Below the pieces are notes generated by a model. It did no database searches, was not told the DNA's origin, and saw nothing but the letters and a program-made list of their open reading frames with translations. Positions 1 to 12,942 of a stretch of 64,000 bases of DNA are shown piece after piece (the stretch's first letter is position 1; every line of letters starts with the position of its first letter). Origin of the DNA: Deinococcus sp. (lineage in GTDB: Bacteria; Deinococcota; Deinococci; Deinococcales; Deinococcaceae); NCBI RefSeq assembly GCF_018260555.1, contig NZ_JAGLBB010000003.1, positions 1 to 64,000 on the forward strand, written 5' to 3'. Both the position numbers and the translations under genes were made by a program.

Positions 1-1
1 G

Positions 2-238
2 CTGAACGCCGCGACCTACGAGTACCGCGATCGCCGCAACAAGAAACGCGATTTCCGCCGCCTGTGGATCCAGCGTATCAACGCCGGCGCCCGCCTGCAC
101 GGCATGAACTACAGCACCTTCATCGGTGGCCTGAAGCGCGCGAACATCGACCTGAACCGCAAGGTCCTGGCCGACATCGCCGCCCGTGAGCCCGAGGCCT
201 TCAGCGCCCTGGTCGAAGCGGCCAAGAACAGCAAGTAA
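2..238 (+). CDS. rplT: 50S ribosomal protein L20, C-terminal part
   Basis: This is the last 78 codons of L20, a protein that binds 23S rRNA early in large-subunit assembly. The 5' end lies outside the window. The visible part matches the conserved L20 C-terminal half: the basic stretch YRDRRNKKRDFRRLW, then QRINAGARLHGMNYSTFI and a final globular segment ending EAAKNSK. L20 is normally about 118 residues, so roughly 40 are missing. It usually follows infC and rpmI, which would lie to the left. A strong intrinsic terminator starts about 20 nt after the stop codon, so this is probably the last gene of its operon. Identification is very secure. Confidence 0.96.
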   Translation: MNAATYEYRDRRNKKRDFRRLWIQRINAGARLHGMNYSTFIGGLKRANIDLNRKVLADIAAREPEAFSALVEAAKNSK

Positions 239-256
239 AAACGGCTGACACGAACG

Positions 257-291
257 CCGCCGCCCTTCCGGAAACGGGGGCGGCGGTTTTT
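257..291 (+). terminator. intrinsic terminator of the rplT operon
   Basis: A 9-bp perfect GC stem (CCGCCGCCC pairing with GGGCGGCGG) encloses a short loop and is followed at once by five T. It lies 19 nt after the rplT stop codon. Confidence 0.9.
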
Positions 292-304
292 GTCTGGTTC
301 GGGG

Positions 305-501
305 TTATCCCGGTTCCTTCTGAAAGATGTCCTCAATCGGGACACCGAACAGTCGGGCGAGTTTGAAGGCCAGTGGCAGGGGGGGGTCGTCCTTACCGGT
401 TTTCAGGGTGCTGAAGGTGTGGCGGGGCACGCGTCCAGCGCCTCGGCCGGGGCGCCCTGGGTCATGGTGCGTTCGGCCCGCAGGACTTTTCTGCTTGACA
501 G
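305..501 (-). pseudogene. broken XRE-family (Cro/CI HTH) regulator
   Basis: Two minus-strand frames together spell a small helix-turn-helix regulator. One reads RKVLRAERTMTQGAPAEALD, the first helices of an XRE domain. The other continues VPRHTFSTLKTGKDDPPLP, then LAFKLARLFGVPIEDIF, the usual C-terminal half of the roughly 65-residue family. They join only if the frame is shifted by one or two bases near position 430. No ATG, GTG or TTG lies at the expected 5' end. That end abuts a 17-bp tandem duplication (491-524), and a dispersed repeat follows. I infer a decayed gene. A programmed frameshift is unlikely because I see no slippery site. Confidence 0.7.
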
Positions 502-524
502 GTGAGCCTGCTTGACAGGTGAGC
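491..524. repeat. 17-bp tandem duplication
   Basis: CTGCTTGACAGGTGAGC occurs twice back to back (491-507 and 508-524), just upstream of the broken XRE gene. It may mark the event that destroyed the gene's 5' end. Confidence 0.85.
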
Positions 525-534
525 ACAGCAGATT

Positions 535-673
535 TGATAAGGATTCCGATTGATTCGCTGCAGTTCTGAATCAATCCGAGCAGACGCGAGTAGGAACGGC
601 AGACGGGTTTCGCGGGATGGAGCCACAGGCGGCGCTTTTCCGACTGTGGTGGAATTTTGCGGAATCCGTCTGA
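535..673. repeat. dispersed palindromic repeat, copy 1
   Basis: The left end TGATAAGGATTCCG and right end GGAATCCGTCTGA form an outer inverted repeat. Inside are a hairpin with arms GATTGATTC and GAATCAATC (549-577) and a second hairpin with arms CCACAG and CTGTGG (about 622-648). The same modules recur at 2813, 4169, 18551 and 31685. It fills most of the gene-free stretch between the XRE remnant and the GntR gene. It resembles the small noncoding repeats known from D. radiodurans. Confidence 0.8.
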
Positions 674-789
674 CATCATGTCTTTTCTGCTTGCCCTGCG
701 CCAACCTCCTGCTCTGCGCTCCTGCAGCAGAAGTGGCGGGCTGCTGGGGGATTTCCCTCACAGCCCGCCACCGTTGACCCGCCCACCGC

Positions 790-1482
790 TCAGGGTTCGA
801 AGGTGTCCTGGAAGGCGTAGCGGTCGCCGCGCACCCAGTAGTTGACATAACTGGCCCGTTTCTGGCCGCTGTAGGTGGTGCGGCGCAGCAGGAACGCGGC
901 GGTCCCCAGCGGGACGCGCAGCAGTTCGGCTTCCTCCTGGCGCAGGTTGACGGCTTCCAGGTTCTGTTCTACGCGTTGCAGGGGCACGCCCATGGTGATC
1001 ATGGTCTCGTGGATGCTTTCCACAGCGAGGTTGTGGTCGAGCAGGCCGGGGACCAGCGAGGCGTTGATGTAGCGTTTCTCGATGACCAGGGCCTCGTCGC
1101 CGGCGTTGCGCAGGCGGTGGATGAAGATGACGGGCTCGCCCGGCTGGATCTGTAGCACGGTGGCGATCTCGGGGGTGGCCTCGATCTGCATGGCGCGCAG
1201 GACGGTGGTGCGGTGGTCAGGGTGGCGGGCCCATTCCTTGAAGGGGCGCACGCGGAACATGCCCTGGCGGAAGCGTTTGCCGGTGGGGAAGGTGCCGGCC
1301 CCCTGAACGCGGTACACGTAGCCTTCGCGTTCCAGTTCGTCAATGGCGCGCCGGGCGGTCATGCGGGAAACTTCGAATTCGCGGGCAAGCTGCGGTTCGC
1401 TGGGCAGGGGGAGCCCTTCGGCGTAGTGGCCGCCAAGCAGGCGGTCTTTCAGGGTGGTCTTGATAAGCGGGTACTTCGCCAT
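790..1482 (-). CDS. GntR-family regulator, HutC subfamily (UTRA domain)
   Basis: This 230-residue protein has an N-terminal winged helix (about residues 5-70; PSEPQLAREFEVSRMTARRA is the recognition region, followed by LEREGYVYRVQGAGTF). The rest (about 85-225) matches a UTRA effector domain, with GEPVIFIHRLR, VIEKRYINA and the closing VNYWVRGDRYAFQ. HutC-type GntR proteins are usually repressors released by a sugar phosphate, amino acid or related metabolite. The ATG is preceded by GGAGG 4 nt upstream. The gene has no catabolic partner next to it: moaA ends about 215 nt upstream on the same strand and a repeat lies downstream. Its target cannot be read from context, but palindromes in its own promoter suggest autoregulation. 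Confidence 0.9.
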   Translation of the reverse strand: MAKYPLIKTTLKDRLLGGHYAEGLPLPSEPQLAREFEVSRMTARRAIDELEREGYVYRVQGAGTFPTGKRFRQGMFRVRPFKEWARHPDHRTTVLRAMQIEATPEIATVLQIQPGEPVIFIHRLRNAGDEALVIEKRYINASLVPGLLDHNLAVESIHETMITMGVPLQRVEQNLEAVNLRQEEAELLRVPLGTAAFLLRRTTYSGQKRASYVNYWVRGDRYAFQDTFEP

Positions 1483-1515
1483 GCATCCTCCGGGTGTCCG
1501 CTGGCGGGCGGAGCC

Positions 1516-1556
1516 AACCTCATCTTAAGGTTAGTGTCACACGTACACAAGCTTGT
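1516..1556 (-). promoter_or_regulatory. probable GntR promoter with overlapping palindromes
   Basis: On the minus strand TTGTGT (1550-1545) and TAAGAT (1527-1522) are separated by 17 nt, a good sigma-70 layout. The perfect palindrome ACAAGCTTGT (1547-1556) overlaps the -35 box, and an AACCT/AGGTT inverted repeat (1516-1532) spans the -10 box. Both are candidate operators for the adjacent regulator; which one is used is inference. Confidence 0.5.
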
Positions 1557-1696
1557 CTAGGTGTCACGCGGCCCGGGACAACAACCGTCAGGCAAAACAT
1601 CGTTCGTAAAGTTAAAGCCGAAAAAGAGATAAAAATGAATACCCGTTTGCCAGAATCATACACGGCGCTGTCACCATGACCCCGGCGCACTGGACC

Positions 1697-2725
<1,029 letters not shown>

Positions 2726-2733
2726 TACCCCGC

Positions 2734-2739
2734 AGCATA
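2734..2739 (-). promoter_or_regulatory. -10 box of moaA, leaderless type
   Basis: TATGCT on the minus strand ends 8 nt before the moaA ATG and no Shine-Dalgarno sequence is evident. This fits transcription starting at or next to the start codon. Confidence 0.5.
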
Positions 2740-2812
2740 CCCGCCCGGGCGTAGGCCATTGGCGGGAACACCGCCATTCGCGGCGGCCACCCCTCGGAAG
2801 GTGGACGGGGCC

Positions 2813-2960
2813 GGTTGAGTCGGTGCAGTTCCGAATCAATCCGAGCAGACGTGAGGCAAACGCTAGGCAAACGCGAGAAGGAACAACGTACGCCCCTTCG
2901 CGGTATGGAGCCACAGGGGGGTCCTCCCGACTGTGACGGATTGGAGCGCAGTCCGTATTA
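2813..2960. repeat. dispersed palindromic repeat, copy 2
   Basis: It contains the GTTGAGTCGGTGCAGTTCCG / AATCAATCCGAGCAGAC hairpin module, then a PuGGAGCCACAGG...GACTGTG module as in copy 1, and the right end CAGTCCGTATTA. A short internal duplication of AGGCAAACGC (about 2854-2876) is unique to this copy. It fills the space between the divergent moaA and MFS genes and stops 2 nt before the MFS start codon, so it probably contains the MFS promoter. Confidence 0.75.
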
Positions 2961-2962
2961 GC

Positions 2963-4171
2963 ATGACGCGCGTGACTGTCCTGACCCGCGCCGCCTCCGC
3001 CTACCCGGCCGGGTTCTGGGTGCTGTGGTGGGGCACGCTGCTCAACTGCCTGGGCGAGTTCGTGGTGCCGCTGCTGGGCTTCTACCTGACCGCGCGGGCG
3101 CACCTGAGCGTCACGCAGGTCAGCGTGATCCTGGCCATGCTGGGCCTGGGCCGCTTCGTGTCAGAGGGGCTCAGCGGGCCGCTGACCGACCGGCGCGGCC
3201 CGGCCTTCACCATGATCCTCGCCCTGAGCGGCGGGGCCGTCATGATCCTGGCGCTGTCCGTGGCGCAGGGCTTCTGGTGGACGGCGGCGGGCGTGCTGGG
3301 CTTCTCGCTGCTGTCGGCCCTGTATAAACCCGCCGCGAGCACCGCCGTGGCGGAACTCACGCAGGGCGCGCAGCGGACCCGCGCGTACAACCTGCTGTAC
3401 TGGGCGATCAACGTCGGGGCCGCCACCGCGCCCGTGCTGGGCGGCTGGCTGGCCGGGCGGTCCATGCGGCTGCTGTTCTGGCTGGACGCCGCCACCATGG
3501 CCGCGTTCGCGCTGCTGCTCGCGCTGCGCTACCCCCGCGTGCCCCGCACCGCAACCCTCGGTGCTCCGCGCACCCGCCGCCTGCTGCCTAGGGACGCGCT
3601 GCTGTGGCAGTTCTGCCTCGCGTCGCTGCTGTTCGGCCTGACGTACCAGAGTTACAAGCTGCTGGCCGTGGTGTTCGCGCAGCAGGGCTTCAGCGCCGTG
3701 CAGTACGGACAGGTTCTCGCCGTGAACGGCGCCCTGGTCGTCCTGCTGGGCCTGCCACTGGGGCACCTGATCGCCCGCAGTGGCCACCCGCGCTGGCAGG
3801 CGCTGGGCGCGGCGCTGCTGGGCGCAGGATTCCTGGGACACGCGCTGGCGCACACCCTGTGGGCGCACATGCTGGCCGTCGCCGTCTGGACGGTGGGGGA
3901 GATCATCGCGTACGGCATCAGCAAGACCATCATCAGCGAACTGGGCCCCGCCGCACAGCGCGGCACGTACATCGGACTGGTGGGCAGCATGGCGGGCCTG
4001 GCCACCCTGATCGCCCCACTGCTGGGCGGCGCTCTGCTGCAATCTCTGGGCGCGGGCGGGATGTGGGTCGTGATTGCCGCACTGGCGTTCATGGCGGCGC
4101 TGCTGCTACTGGCCCTGGAAGGCCGTGTGCGGGGCCGCCTGTTGCAGCGTCAGCACGAAGCCCTGGTGTGA
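2963..4171 (+). CDS. major facilitator superfamily transporter
   Basis: This 402-residue protein is predicted to have about 12 membrane segments in two halves around a basic central loop (RVPRTATLGAPRTRRLLPRD, near residues 190-210). The loop after TM2 carries the MFS signature-like GRFVSEGLSGPLTDRRGP. The fold resembles drug or small-molecule exporters of the MFS_1 group; the substrate cannot be told. I chose ATG 2963 because the longer frame would start inside a dispersed repeat. The stop codon TGA is the first triplet of the next repeat copy (TGAGACGGATTCCG). There is no clear operon partner. Confidence 0.85.
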   Translation: MTRVTVLTRAASAYPAGFWVLWWGTLLNCLGEFVVPLLGFYLTARAHLSVTQVSVILAMLGLGRFVSEGLSGPLTDRRGPAFTMILALSGGAVMILALSVAQGFWWTAAGVLGFSLLSALYKPAASTAVAELTQGAQRTRAYNLLYWAINVGAATAPVLGGWLAGRSMRLLFWLDAATMAAFALLLALRYPRVPRTATLGAPRTRRLLPRDALLWQFCLASLLFGLTYQSYKLLAVVFAQQGFSAVQYGQVLAVNGALVVLLGLPLGHLIARSGHPRWQALGAALLGAGFLGHALAHTLWAHMLAVAVWTVGEIIAYGISKTIISELGPAAQRGTYIGLVGSMAGLATLIAPLLGGALLQSLGAGGMWVVIAALAFMAALLLLALEGRVRGRLLQRQHEALV

Positions 4172-4271
4172 GACGGATTCCGATTGATTTGGTGCAGTTC
4201 CGAATCAATGCAAGCAGATGCGGGCAGGAACAATAGACGACCCTGGGCGGTCTGGAGCGCACTCTGCATGA
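4169..4271. repeat. dispersed palindromic repeat, copy 3
   Basis: It starts TGAGACGGATTCCG, with the TGA being the MFS stop codon. It holds the GATTGATTTGGTGCAGTTCC / GAATCAATGCAAGCAGA hairpin and ends GGAGCGCACTCTGCATGA, a diverged form of the family's right end. Confidence 0.75.
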
Positions 4272-4359
4272 GCGTGTTGGGCAGACCCGGTGCGAATGTG
4301 AAGCGGGTGGAGGGCCCCACTCGCTGCGTTGCCCACCCGGAATCCCACCTCCGGGCGAG

Positions 4360-4365
4360 TACAGT
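4360..4365 (+). promoter_or_regulatory. candidate -10 box for acs
   Basis: TACAGT lies about 80 nt before the acs start codon. Its position predicts a leader of roughly 70 nt containing the GGAGG ribosome-binding site at about 4434. No convincing -35 box is seen. Confidence 0.35.
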
Positions 4366-4444
4366 GACGGCATACACAACCCAGTTGTCCCACTGTCCGG
4401 TGCCCCCGCGCACCCTGCTCCCGCCGTTCCCGGAGGTCCCCCGC

Positions 4445-6430
<1,986 letters not shown>

Positions 6431-6436
6431 GGCGGG

Positions 6437-6846
6437 TCAGCCCGGCCACACCAGCAGCTGCGCGGCGTCCTGAATGGGGAAGAGGTGGGGGGAAACTTCC
6501 GCCTCTTTCCCGTACCCGTACGTGCCGAGCAGGAACCGGGCGTCGTCTGCGGTCAGCGTGAGCGGGCAGGTGAGGGTCAACGCGGGTTCCGGCTGCGCCT
6601 TCCCAGGTGACAGAGGCTGGCCCAGTGCCGCCCAGGTGGCCCGCAGGTGCGCCGGACCGTGCGCTGCCCCCCCATACCTGCCCGCCGGGCCGCAGCACGC
6701 GCCGCGCGCCCGGCCCCGGCGTGGGATCGACGCCCGGCACGTCCAGGGCAGGGGAGAGGTTCAGCGCGTCCAGCAGCGCGCCCTCCGGCCAGGACTGCCC
6801 GCACAGACGCGAGAGCCGCGCGTCCCGCGCCCCCAGACGGTCGGAG
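6437..6846 (-). pseudogene. remnant of a class I SAM-dependent methyltransferase
   Basis: Minus-strand frames preserve pieces of a methyltransferase. An upstream frame reads RLCGQSWPEGALLDALNLSP followed by LDV, the usual lead-in to SAM motif I. The GxGxG loop and acidic motifs are missing, and the frame runs directly into ARRVLRPGGQVWG, the late post-motif strand. A run of seven G (6667-6673, C on the plus strand) then shifts the frame by one base. In the next frame the C-terminal part continues AAHGPAHLRATWAALGQ to the end FPIQDAAQLLVWPG and stop. I infer an internal deletion of about 80 residues plus a homopolymer frameshift. This relic occupies most of the gap between acs and accC. Confidence 0.65.
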
Positions 6847-6884
6847 GCAGATGCCGGGTGTCCCCCAGCCGTCTGCCTCCGACC
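6839..6884. repeat. 13-bp perfect inverted repeat
   Basis: GGTCGGAGGCAGA and TCTGCCTCCGACC face each other across a 20-nt loop, at the 5' end of the methyltransferase relic. It does not match the dispersed repeat family seen elsewhere in the window. Confidence 0.7.
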
Positions 6885-7020
6885 ATCTGCCATCGGCGCA
6901 GCAACCGGCTCCGGTTCCGTGACGGCGGGAACGTCACCCGCCATCACTGCACCTTCGCCGGTCGCCTGTTCATGCCCACTCGCTCCGCTCGGGATGATGC
7001 GGGCATCATCCGGCATGAAC

Positions 7021-8358
<1,338 letters not shown>

Positions 8359-8458
8359 GTATGCCTCCGGCAGGGTCGGAAGGAGGCCAGGTGTCCCGGC
8401 GTCAGGTGGATCTGTCTCAGACCTGCTGACGCTCCGGGCCCTCAGGCGCCCCCTGACC

Positions 8459-9010
<552 letters not shown>

Positions 9011-9181
9011 GGGCCCCTCCTGGGTGGTGCTTGGGTGCTGGCTGTTGAAACAGTTGGGTGCTGCAACAGAGGTGTCAGTCGCGCTGCCTTCCATCATGAT
9101 GGGTGGTCCGCGCGTCGGGGTGTCACCGCCTGCCTAACGCTTGTTTGGCTGGTCTGAGTCTAAAGCCGAGTCTAAAGCAAA

Positions 9182-9225
9182 GTGAAGTGCCGCCCACCGG
9201 ATGACCAGGGTGGGCAGCACTTCAC
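9182..9225 (-). terminator. hairpin terminator after efp
   Basis: GTGAAGTGCCGCCCACC and GGTGGGCAGCACTTCAC pair over 17 positions with one mismatch. It sits 10 nt after the efp stop codon and is followed on the minus strand by the T-rich run TTTGCTTTAG. Confidence 0.7.
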
Positions 9226-9235
9226 GCACGGACGG

Positions 9236-9793
<558 letters not shown>

Positions 9794-9933
9794 GTCATTC
9801 TCCTTTTTACGCTCGCCAGGGCCGCCCTCACCACCCGCCTGCAGGCGGGAACAGGTGCTAAGACGCCTCGCGGCAACGCCCAGGAGTCTAGCAGACCCCC
9901 CCACGGGCCTTCCACCGGACCGGGCGCGTTTGC

Positions 9934-9939
9934 TATGCT
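9934..9939 (+). promoter_or_regulatory. -10 box of rplY
   Basis: TATGCT lies about 85 nt upstream of rplY and predicts a GC-rich leader of about 75-80 nt that ends in an AAGGAGAG ribosome-binding site. Confidence 0.45.
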
Positions 9940-10023
9940 GTCACGGTTGCACGTCCGCCCCCGCCCCCGGACCCCCGGCGCGCGGCGAGAGCGAGGCGGC
10001 GAAGAACGCCAAGGAGAGAGCAC

Positions 10024-10683
10024 ATGGAACTGAACGCCAAACCCCGCAAGAGCCAGGAGAAACTGGCCGAAGGCATGATCCCCGCCGTCGCCTACAACAA
10101 GGAGCACAACGTCTCCTTTGCCATTGACAAGAAGGCCTTCGACCGCGCCTTCCGCATCCAGAGCACCACCGGCCTGTTCGACATCACCGTCGAGGGTGGC
10201 GAGACCTTCCCCGCGCTGGTCAAGGCCGTGCAGATGGACAAGCGCAAGCGCGTGCCCATGCACGTCGATTTCTACATGGTCACCTACGGTGAACCTATCG
10301 AGGTCAGCGTGCCCGTGCACACCACCGGCAAGAGCCAGGGCGTCGTCATGGGCGGCCTGCTCGACATCGTCGTGCACAACCTGGCCATCGTGGCCCCCGG
10401 CCCCCGCCGCATTCCGCAGGAACTGGTCATCGACGTGACCAAACTGGCTATCGGTGACCACGTTACCGCCGGTCAGATTGCCCTTCCCGAAGGCTGCAAG
10501 CTGGTCGGCGACGCCGATCAGGTCGTCATCAGCCTGCTGCCCCCCCGGCTCAGCGACGGCGAAGCGGCCGCCGAGCAGGAAGCGGCCCAGGTGGCCGGTC
10601 TGGTCGCCGCCGGCGAGATCACCGAGAGCGAAGCCGCCGCGGTCCTCGACGGCGAGGCCAGCGAGAGCACCAAAGAAGCCTGA
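10024..10683 (+). CDS. rplY: 50S ribosomal protein L25 (CTC family)
   Basis: L25 binds 5S rRNA; the longer CTC type seen here carries an extra C-terminal domain. The 219-residue protein starts MELNAKPRKSQEKLAEGMIP, a common L25 opening, and has the TL5/CTC C-terminal beta domain (IEVSVPVHTTGKSQGVVMGG, then GDHVTAGQIALPEGC). An acidic Ala/Glu tail ends the protein. Deinococcus L25 is known to be an extended, multi-domain CTC form. The stop codon TGA is the first triplet of a dispersed repeat, and the last 14 nt of the gene are duplicated 28 nt downstream, so the gene's end was reshaped by a repeat. Confidence 0.95.
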   Translation: MELNAKPRKSQEKLAEGMIPAVAYNKEHNVSFAIDKKAFDRAFRIQSTTGLFDITVEGGETFPALVKAVQMDKRKRVPMHVDFYMVTYGEPIEVSVPVHTTGKSQGVVMGGLLDIVVHNLAIVAPGPRRIPQELVIDVTKLAIGDHVTAGQIALPEGCKLVGDADQVVISLLPPRLSDGEAAAEQEAAQVAGLVAAGEITESEAAAVLDGEASESTKEA

Positions 10684-10848
10684 TAGGGATTCCGTTTGTA
10701 AAGAAGCCTGATACGGACTGCCGTTTGTTTCGCCGACAACCCGGTGATGTTCCGGGTTGTCAGTTCCACGTCCGGAACCCGTTTTGCTCCTACTCGCTCC
10801 GCTCGGATTGAACGGGTTTTGCAACCCATTCAAGCGGAGTCCGTATGA
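10681..10848. repeat. dispersed palindromic repeat, copy 4, with duplicated gene end
   Basis: The left part is an imperfect tandem duplication: 10672-10699 and 10700-10728 both read AAAGAAGCCTGATA followed by a variant of SGGANTSCCGTTTGT, so the last codons of rplY and the element's edge are copied. Then come the TTTCGCCGACAACCCGGTGA module, CACGTCCGGAACCCG, CTCGCTCCGCTCGGATTGAA, and the right end GCGGAGTCCGTATGA. Strong internal hairpins are present (GACAACCCGG with CCGGGTTGTC). Confidence 0.85.
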
Positions 10849-10861
10849 GCCTCAGCTGACA

Positions 10862-10897
10862 CAGGCGGCCCCCTTCCACATGGGAGGGGGCCGCCTG
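10862..10897 (+). terminator. strong hairpin, probable terminator of rplY
   Basis: CAGGCGGCCCCC pairs perfectly with GGGGGCCGCCTG around a short loop. There is no T run, so termination is inferred from stem strength and position between rplY and the lysS promoter. Confidence 0.5.
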
Positions 10898-10942
10898 CTG
10901 CGCCTGGAAGGGAGCCGGGCGTCCCGTCAGGGTGGCCGCCGG

Positions 10943-10948
10943 TATACT
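10943..10948 (+). promoter_or_regulatory. -10 box of lysS, leaderless type
   Basis: TATACT ends 7 nt before the lysS ATG and there is no Shine-Dalgarno sequence between them. The mRNA should begin at or next to the AUG. Confidence 0.65.
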
Positions 10949-10955
10949 TGAGCTT

Positions 10956-12545
10956 ATGTCTGAAGGTTCCACTCCCACCAACCGCCCCGAGGGTCTGCAC
11001 GAACAGACGCTCAGCCGCCTGAACAACCTGGACGCCCAGGTGGCCGCCGGTTTCGAAGCGCACCCCTACACGTACGCCCGCACCCACCACGCCCGCGACG
11101 TGCTGAGCGCGCACCCTGCCGATGCGGTCGGCGAGGACGGCGAGGCGACCTGGGAGGCGGGGCAGGAATGGCCGGCCGAGGAGTACGCCCTGGCCGGGCG
11201 CGTGACCCTGATGCGCCACATGGGCAAGGCGGCCTTCGCGGACCTCAGTGACGAGCGCGGCAAGATCCAGCTGCACTTCTCCAAGCAGGAGACCGAGCAG
11301 TTCGACGTCACGAAGAAGATCGACCTGGGCGACATCATCGGCGTGCGCGGCTTTCCGTTCGTGACCCGCACCGGGCAGCTGACGCTGCGCGTGACGTCCT
11401 GGCAGCCGCTGGTCAAGAGCCTGCACCCGCTGCCCAGCAAGTTCCACGGCCTGCAGGACGAGGAACTGCGTGCTCGCCGCCGCTACGTGGACCTCATGAT
11501 CAACCCGGAGAGCCGTGAAGTGTACCGCACGCGCTCGCGGATGCTGCGCTTTATTCGCACCTTCCTGGACAGCCGCGATTTTATGGAGGTCGAGGGCCCC
11601 ACGTTGCAGGTGGTGCCCGGCGGCACCGAGGCCAGGCCGTTCAAGACCTTCCACAACGCGCTGGGCCACGAGTTCAGCATGCGCATCAGCCTGGAGCTGT
11701 ACCTCAAGCGCCTGCTGGTGGGCGGTTTCGAGCGGGTGTACGAGATCGGCCGCAACTACCGCAACGAGGGCATCGACCGCACACACAACCCGGAATTCAC
11801 CATGCTGGAAGCGTACTTCGCGTACGGCGACTACAACGACATGATGGTGCTGGTAGAAACGCTGCTGCACGACCTGGTCGTGGAACTGCGGGGCGAGCCG
11901 AAACTGACCTACCAGGGCCGCGAACTGGACTTCTCGCTGCCGTTCAAGCGGCTGGATTTCGTGACGGCCCTGAAAGAGCAGGCGGGGCTGGACTTCGATC
12001 CGCTGGACCTCGTGAAACTGCGCGAGTGGAGCGACGTGCGCCACCCGGAGCACCGCAAGACTCCGGACTACAAGCTGCTGGACAAGCTGGGCGGCGAGTA
12101 CGTGGAGCCGCTGTTGCAGGACCCGACCTTCCTGACGGACATGCCGCTGGCGATCAGTCCGCTGGTGAAGGTGCACCGCGACCGCGAAGGGCTGGCCGAG
12201 CGCGCCGACCTGTACGTGGCGGGCTTCGAACTGGCGCCCATCTACTCCGAGCTGAACGACGCGCTGGACCAGCGGGCGCGTTTCGAGGCGCAGACGGCCC
12301 GCCGGGACGCCGGGGACGACGAGGCGCATGAGCAGGACGAGGACTTCCTGCTGGCGCTGGAGTACGGCATGCCGCCCACCGCCGGGATGGGGATGGGCAT
12401 GGACCGTCTGGCGATGCTGATGACCGACCGGGATTCCATCCGGGACGTGCTGCTGTTCCCGTTGCTGCGGCCGGAAGGGACGGGCGGCAGTGAAGCCGGG
12501 ACGGCTGAAGCCCATGCCGCTGAAGGCGTTACCGAAGGGGGCTGA
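10956..12545 (+). CDS. lysS: lysyl-tRNA synthetase, class II
   Basis: LysRS charges tRNA-Lys. The 529-residue protein has an N-terminal OB-fold anticodon-binding domain (about residues 60-170, GRVTLMRHMGKAAFADLSDE) and a class II catalytic core. Motif 2 lies in FERVYEIGRNYRNEGIDRTH and is followed by NPEFTMLEAYFAYGDY. Motif 3 is GMGMGMDRLAMLMTD near the C-terminus. A Gly/Glu/Ala-rich tail follows. ATG 10956 is chosen because it sits 7 nt after a TATACT box, the leaderless layout; the longer frame would include the promoter. Typical bacterial LysS is about 490-510 residues, so this one has short extensions at both ends. Confidence 0.96.
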   Translation: MSEGSTPTNRPEGLHEQTLSRLNNLDAQVAAGFEAHPYTYARTHHARDVLSAHPADAVGEDGEATWEAGQEWPAEEYALAGRVTLMRHMGKAAFADLSDERGKIQLHFSKQETEQFDVTKKIDLGDIIGVRGFPFVTRTGQLTLRVTSWQPLVKSLHPLPSKFHGLQDEELRARRRYVDLMINPESREVYRTRSRMLRFIRTFLDSRDFMEVEGPTLQVVPGGTEARPFKTFHNALGHEFSMRISLELYLKRLLVGGFERVYEIGRNYRNEGIDRTHNPEFTMLEAYFAYGDYNDMMVLVETLLHDLVVELRGEPKLTYQGRELDFSLPFKRLDFVTALKEQAGLDFDPLDLVKLREWSDVRHPEHRKTPDYKLLDKLGGEYVEPLLQDPTFLTDMPLAISPLVKVHRDREGLAERADLYVAGFELAPIYSELNDALDQRARFEAQTARRDAGDDEAHEQDEDFLLALEYGMPPTAGMGMGMDRLAMLMTDRDSIRDVLLFPLLRPEGTGGSEAGTAEAHAAEGVTEGG

Positions 12546-12552
12546 CGCCCGG

Positions 12553-12642
12553 CCACACCAGCCCAGGAGTCCACACCAGCACAGGGGTCCACACCAGCAC
12601 AGGGGTCCACACCAGCACAGGGGTCTACACCAACACTGGGCC
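12553..12642. repeat. 18-bp minisatellite, five units
   Basis: CCACACCAGCACAGGGGT is repeated head to tail; the three central units (12571-12624) are identical and the outer two diverge. It lies right after lysS and ahead of a terminator hairpin. Confidence 0.9.
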
Positions 12643-12652
12643 GGAGGGACCC

Positions 12653-12686
12653 ACGCAGACGCAGGAGCACACCGCGTCTGCGTTTT
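12653..12686 (+). terminator. intrinsic terminator of lysS
   Basis: ACGCAGACGC pairs with GCGTCTGCGT (10 bp) and a run of four T overlaps its end. It lies about 110 nt after lysS, beyond the minisatellite. Confidence 0.75.
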
Positions 12687-12942
12687 CGCGTTGCTGCCGT
12701 ACTGGAACCGTCCGGCAAGGCAGACCGGCCCTCCGGGCGTGGAGTTGGCAACCCGGCGCCCTTCCGGATTCGGCACGAGGTGCCCTCCAGAACGCTGCCG
12801 ATCACGGCCCCACACGGATTATCATCGGTCGGCACACCATTCTGTGCGTACCTATTCCCTGCGCCCCGCACCACACGACATCCGGCGTCTCTCGCCTTCT
12901 CGATTTTCGAGCGCCAGATGCTTGCCTCTGGTCTATTCAGGC
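12687..12942. other. gene-free stretch with a degraded repeat module
   Basis: No credible gene is seen. The part CTCCGGGCGTGGAGTTGG... up to CCCTTCCGGATTC (about 12732-12770) resembles, in inverted orientation, the CACGTCCGGAACCCG module of the dispersed repeat family, so it is probably an old decayed copy. Confidence 0.4.

Noticed and set aside
12553..12642. possible CRISPR array
   Set aside because: Units are head to tail without unique spacers. The same holds for the arrays at 31463 and 56760.
10830..12815. 661-codon minus-strand open frame over lysS
   Set aside because: Antisense to lysS and extended by the minisatellite, which gives the false CWCGPLCW-type repeat.
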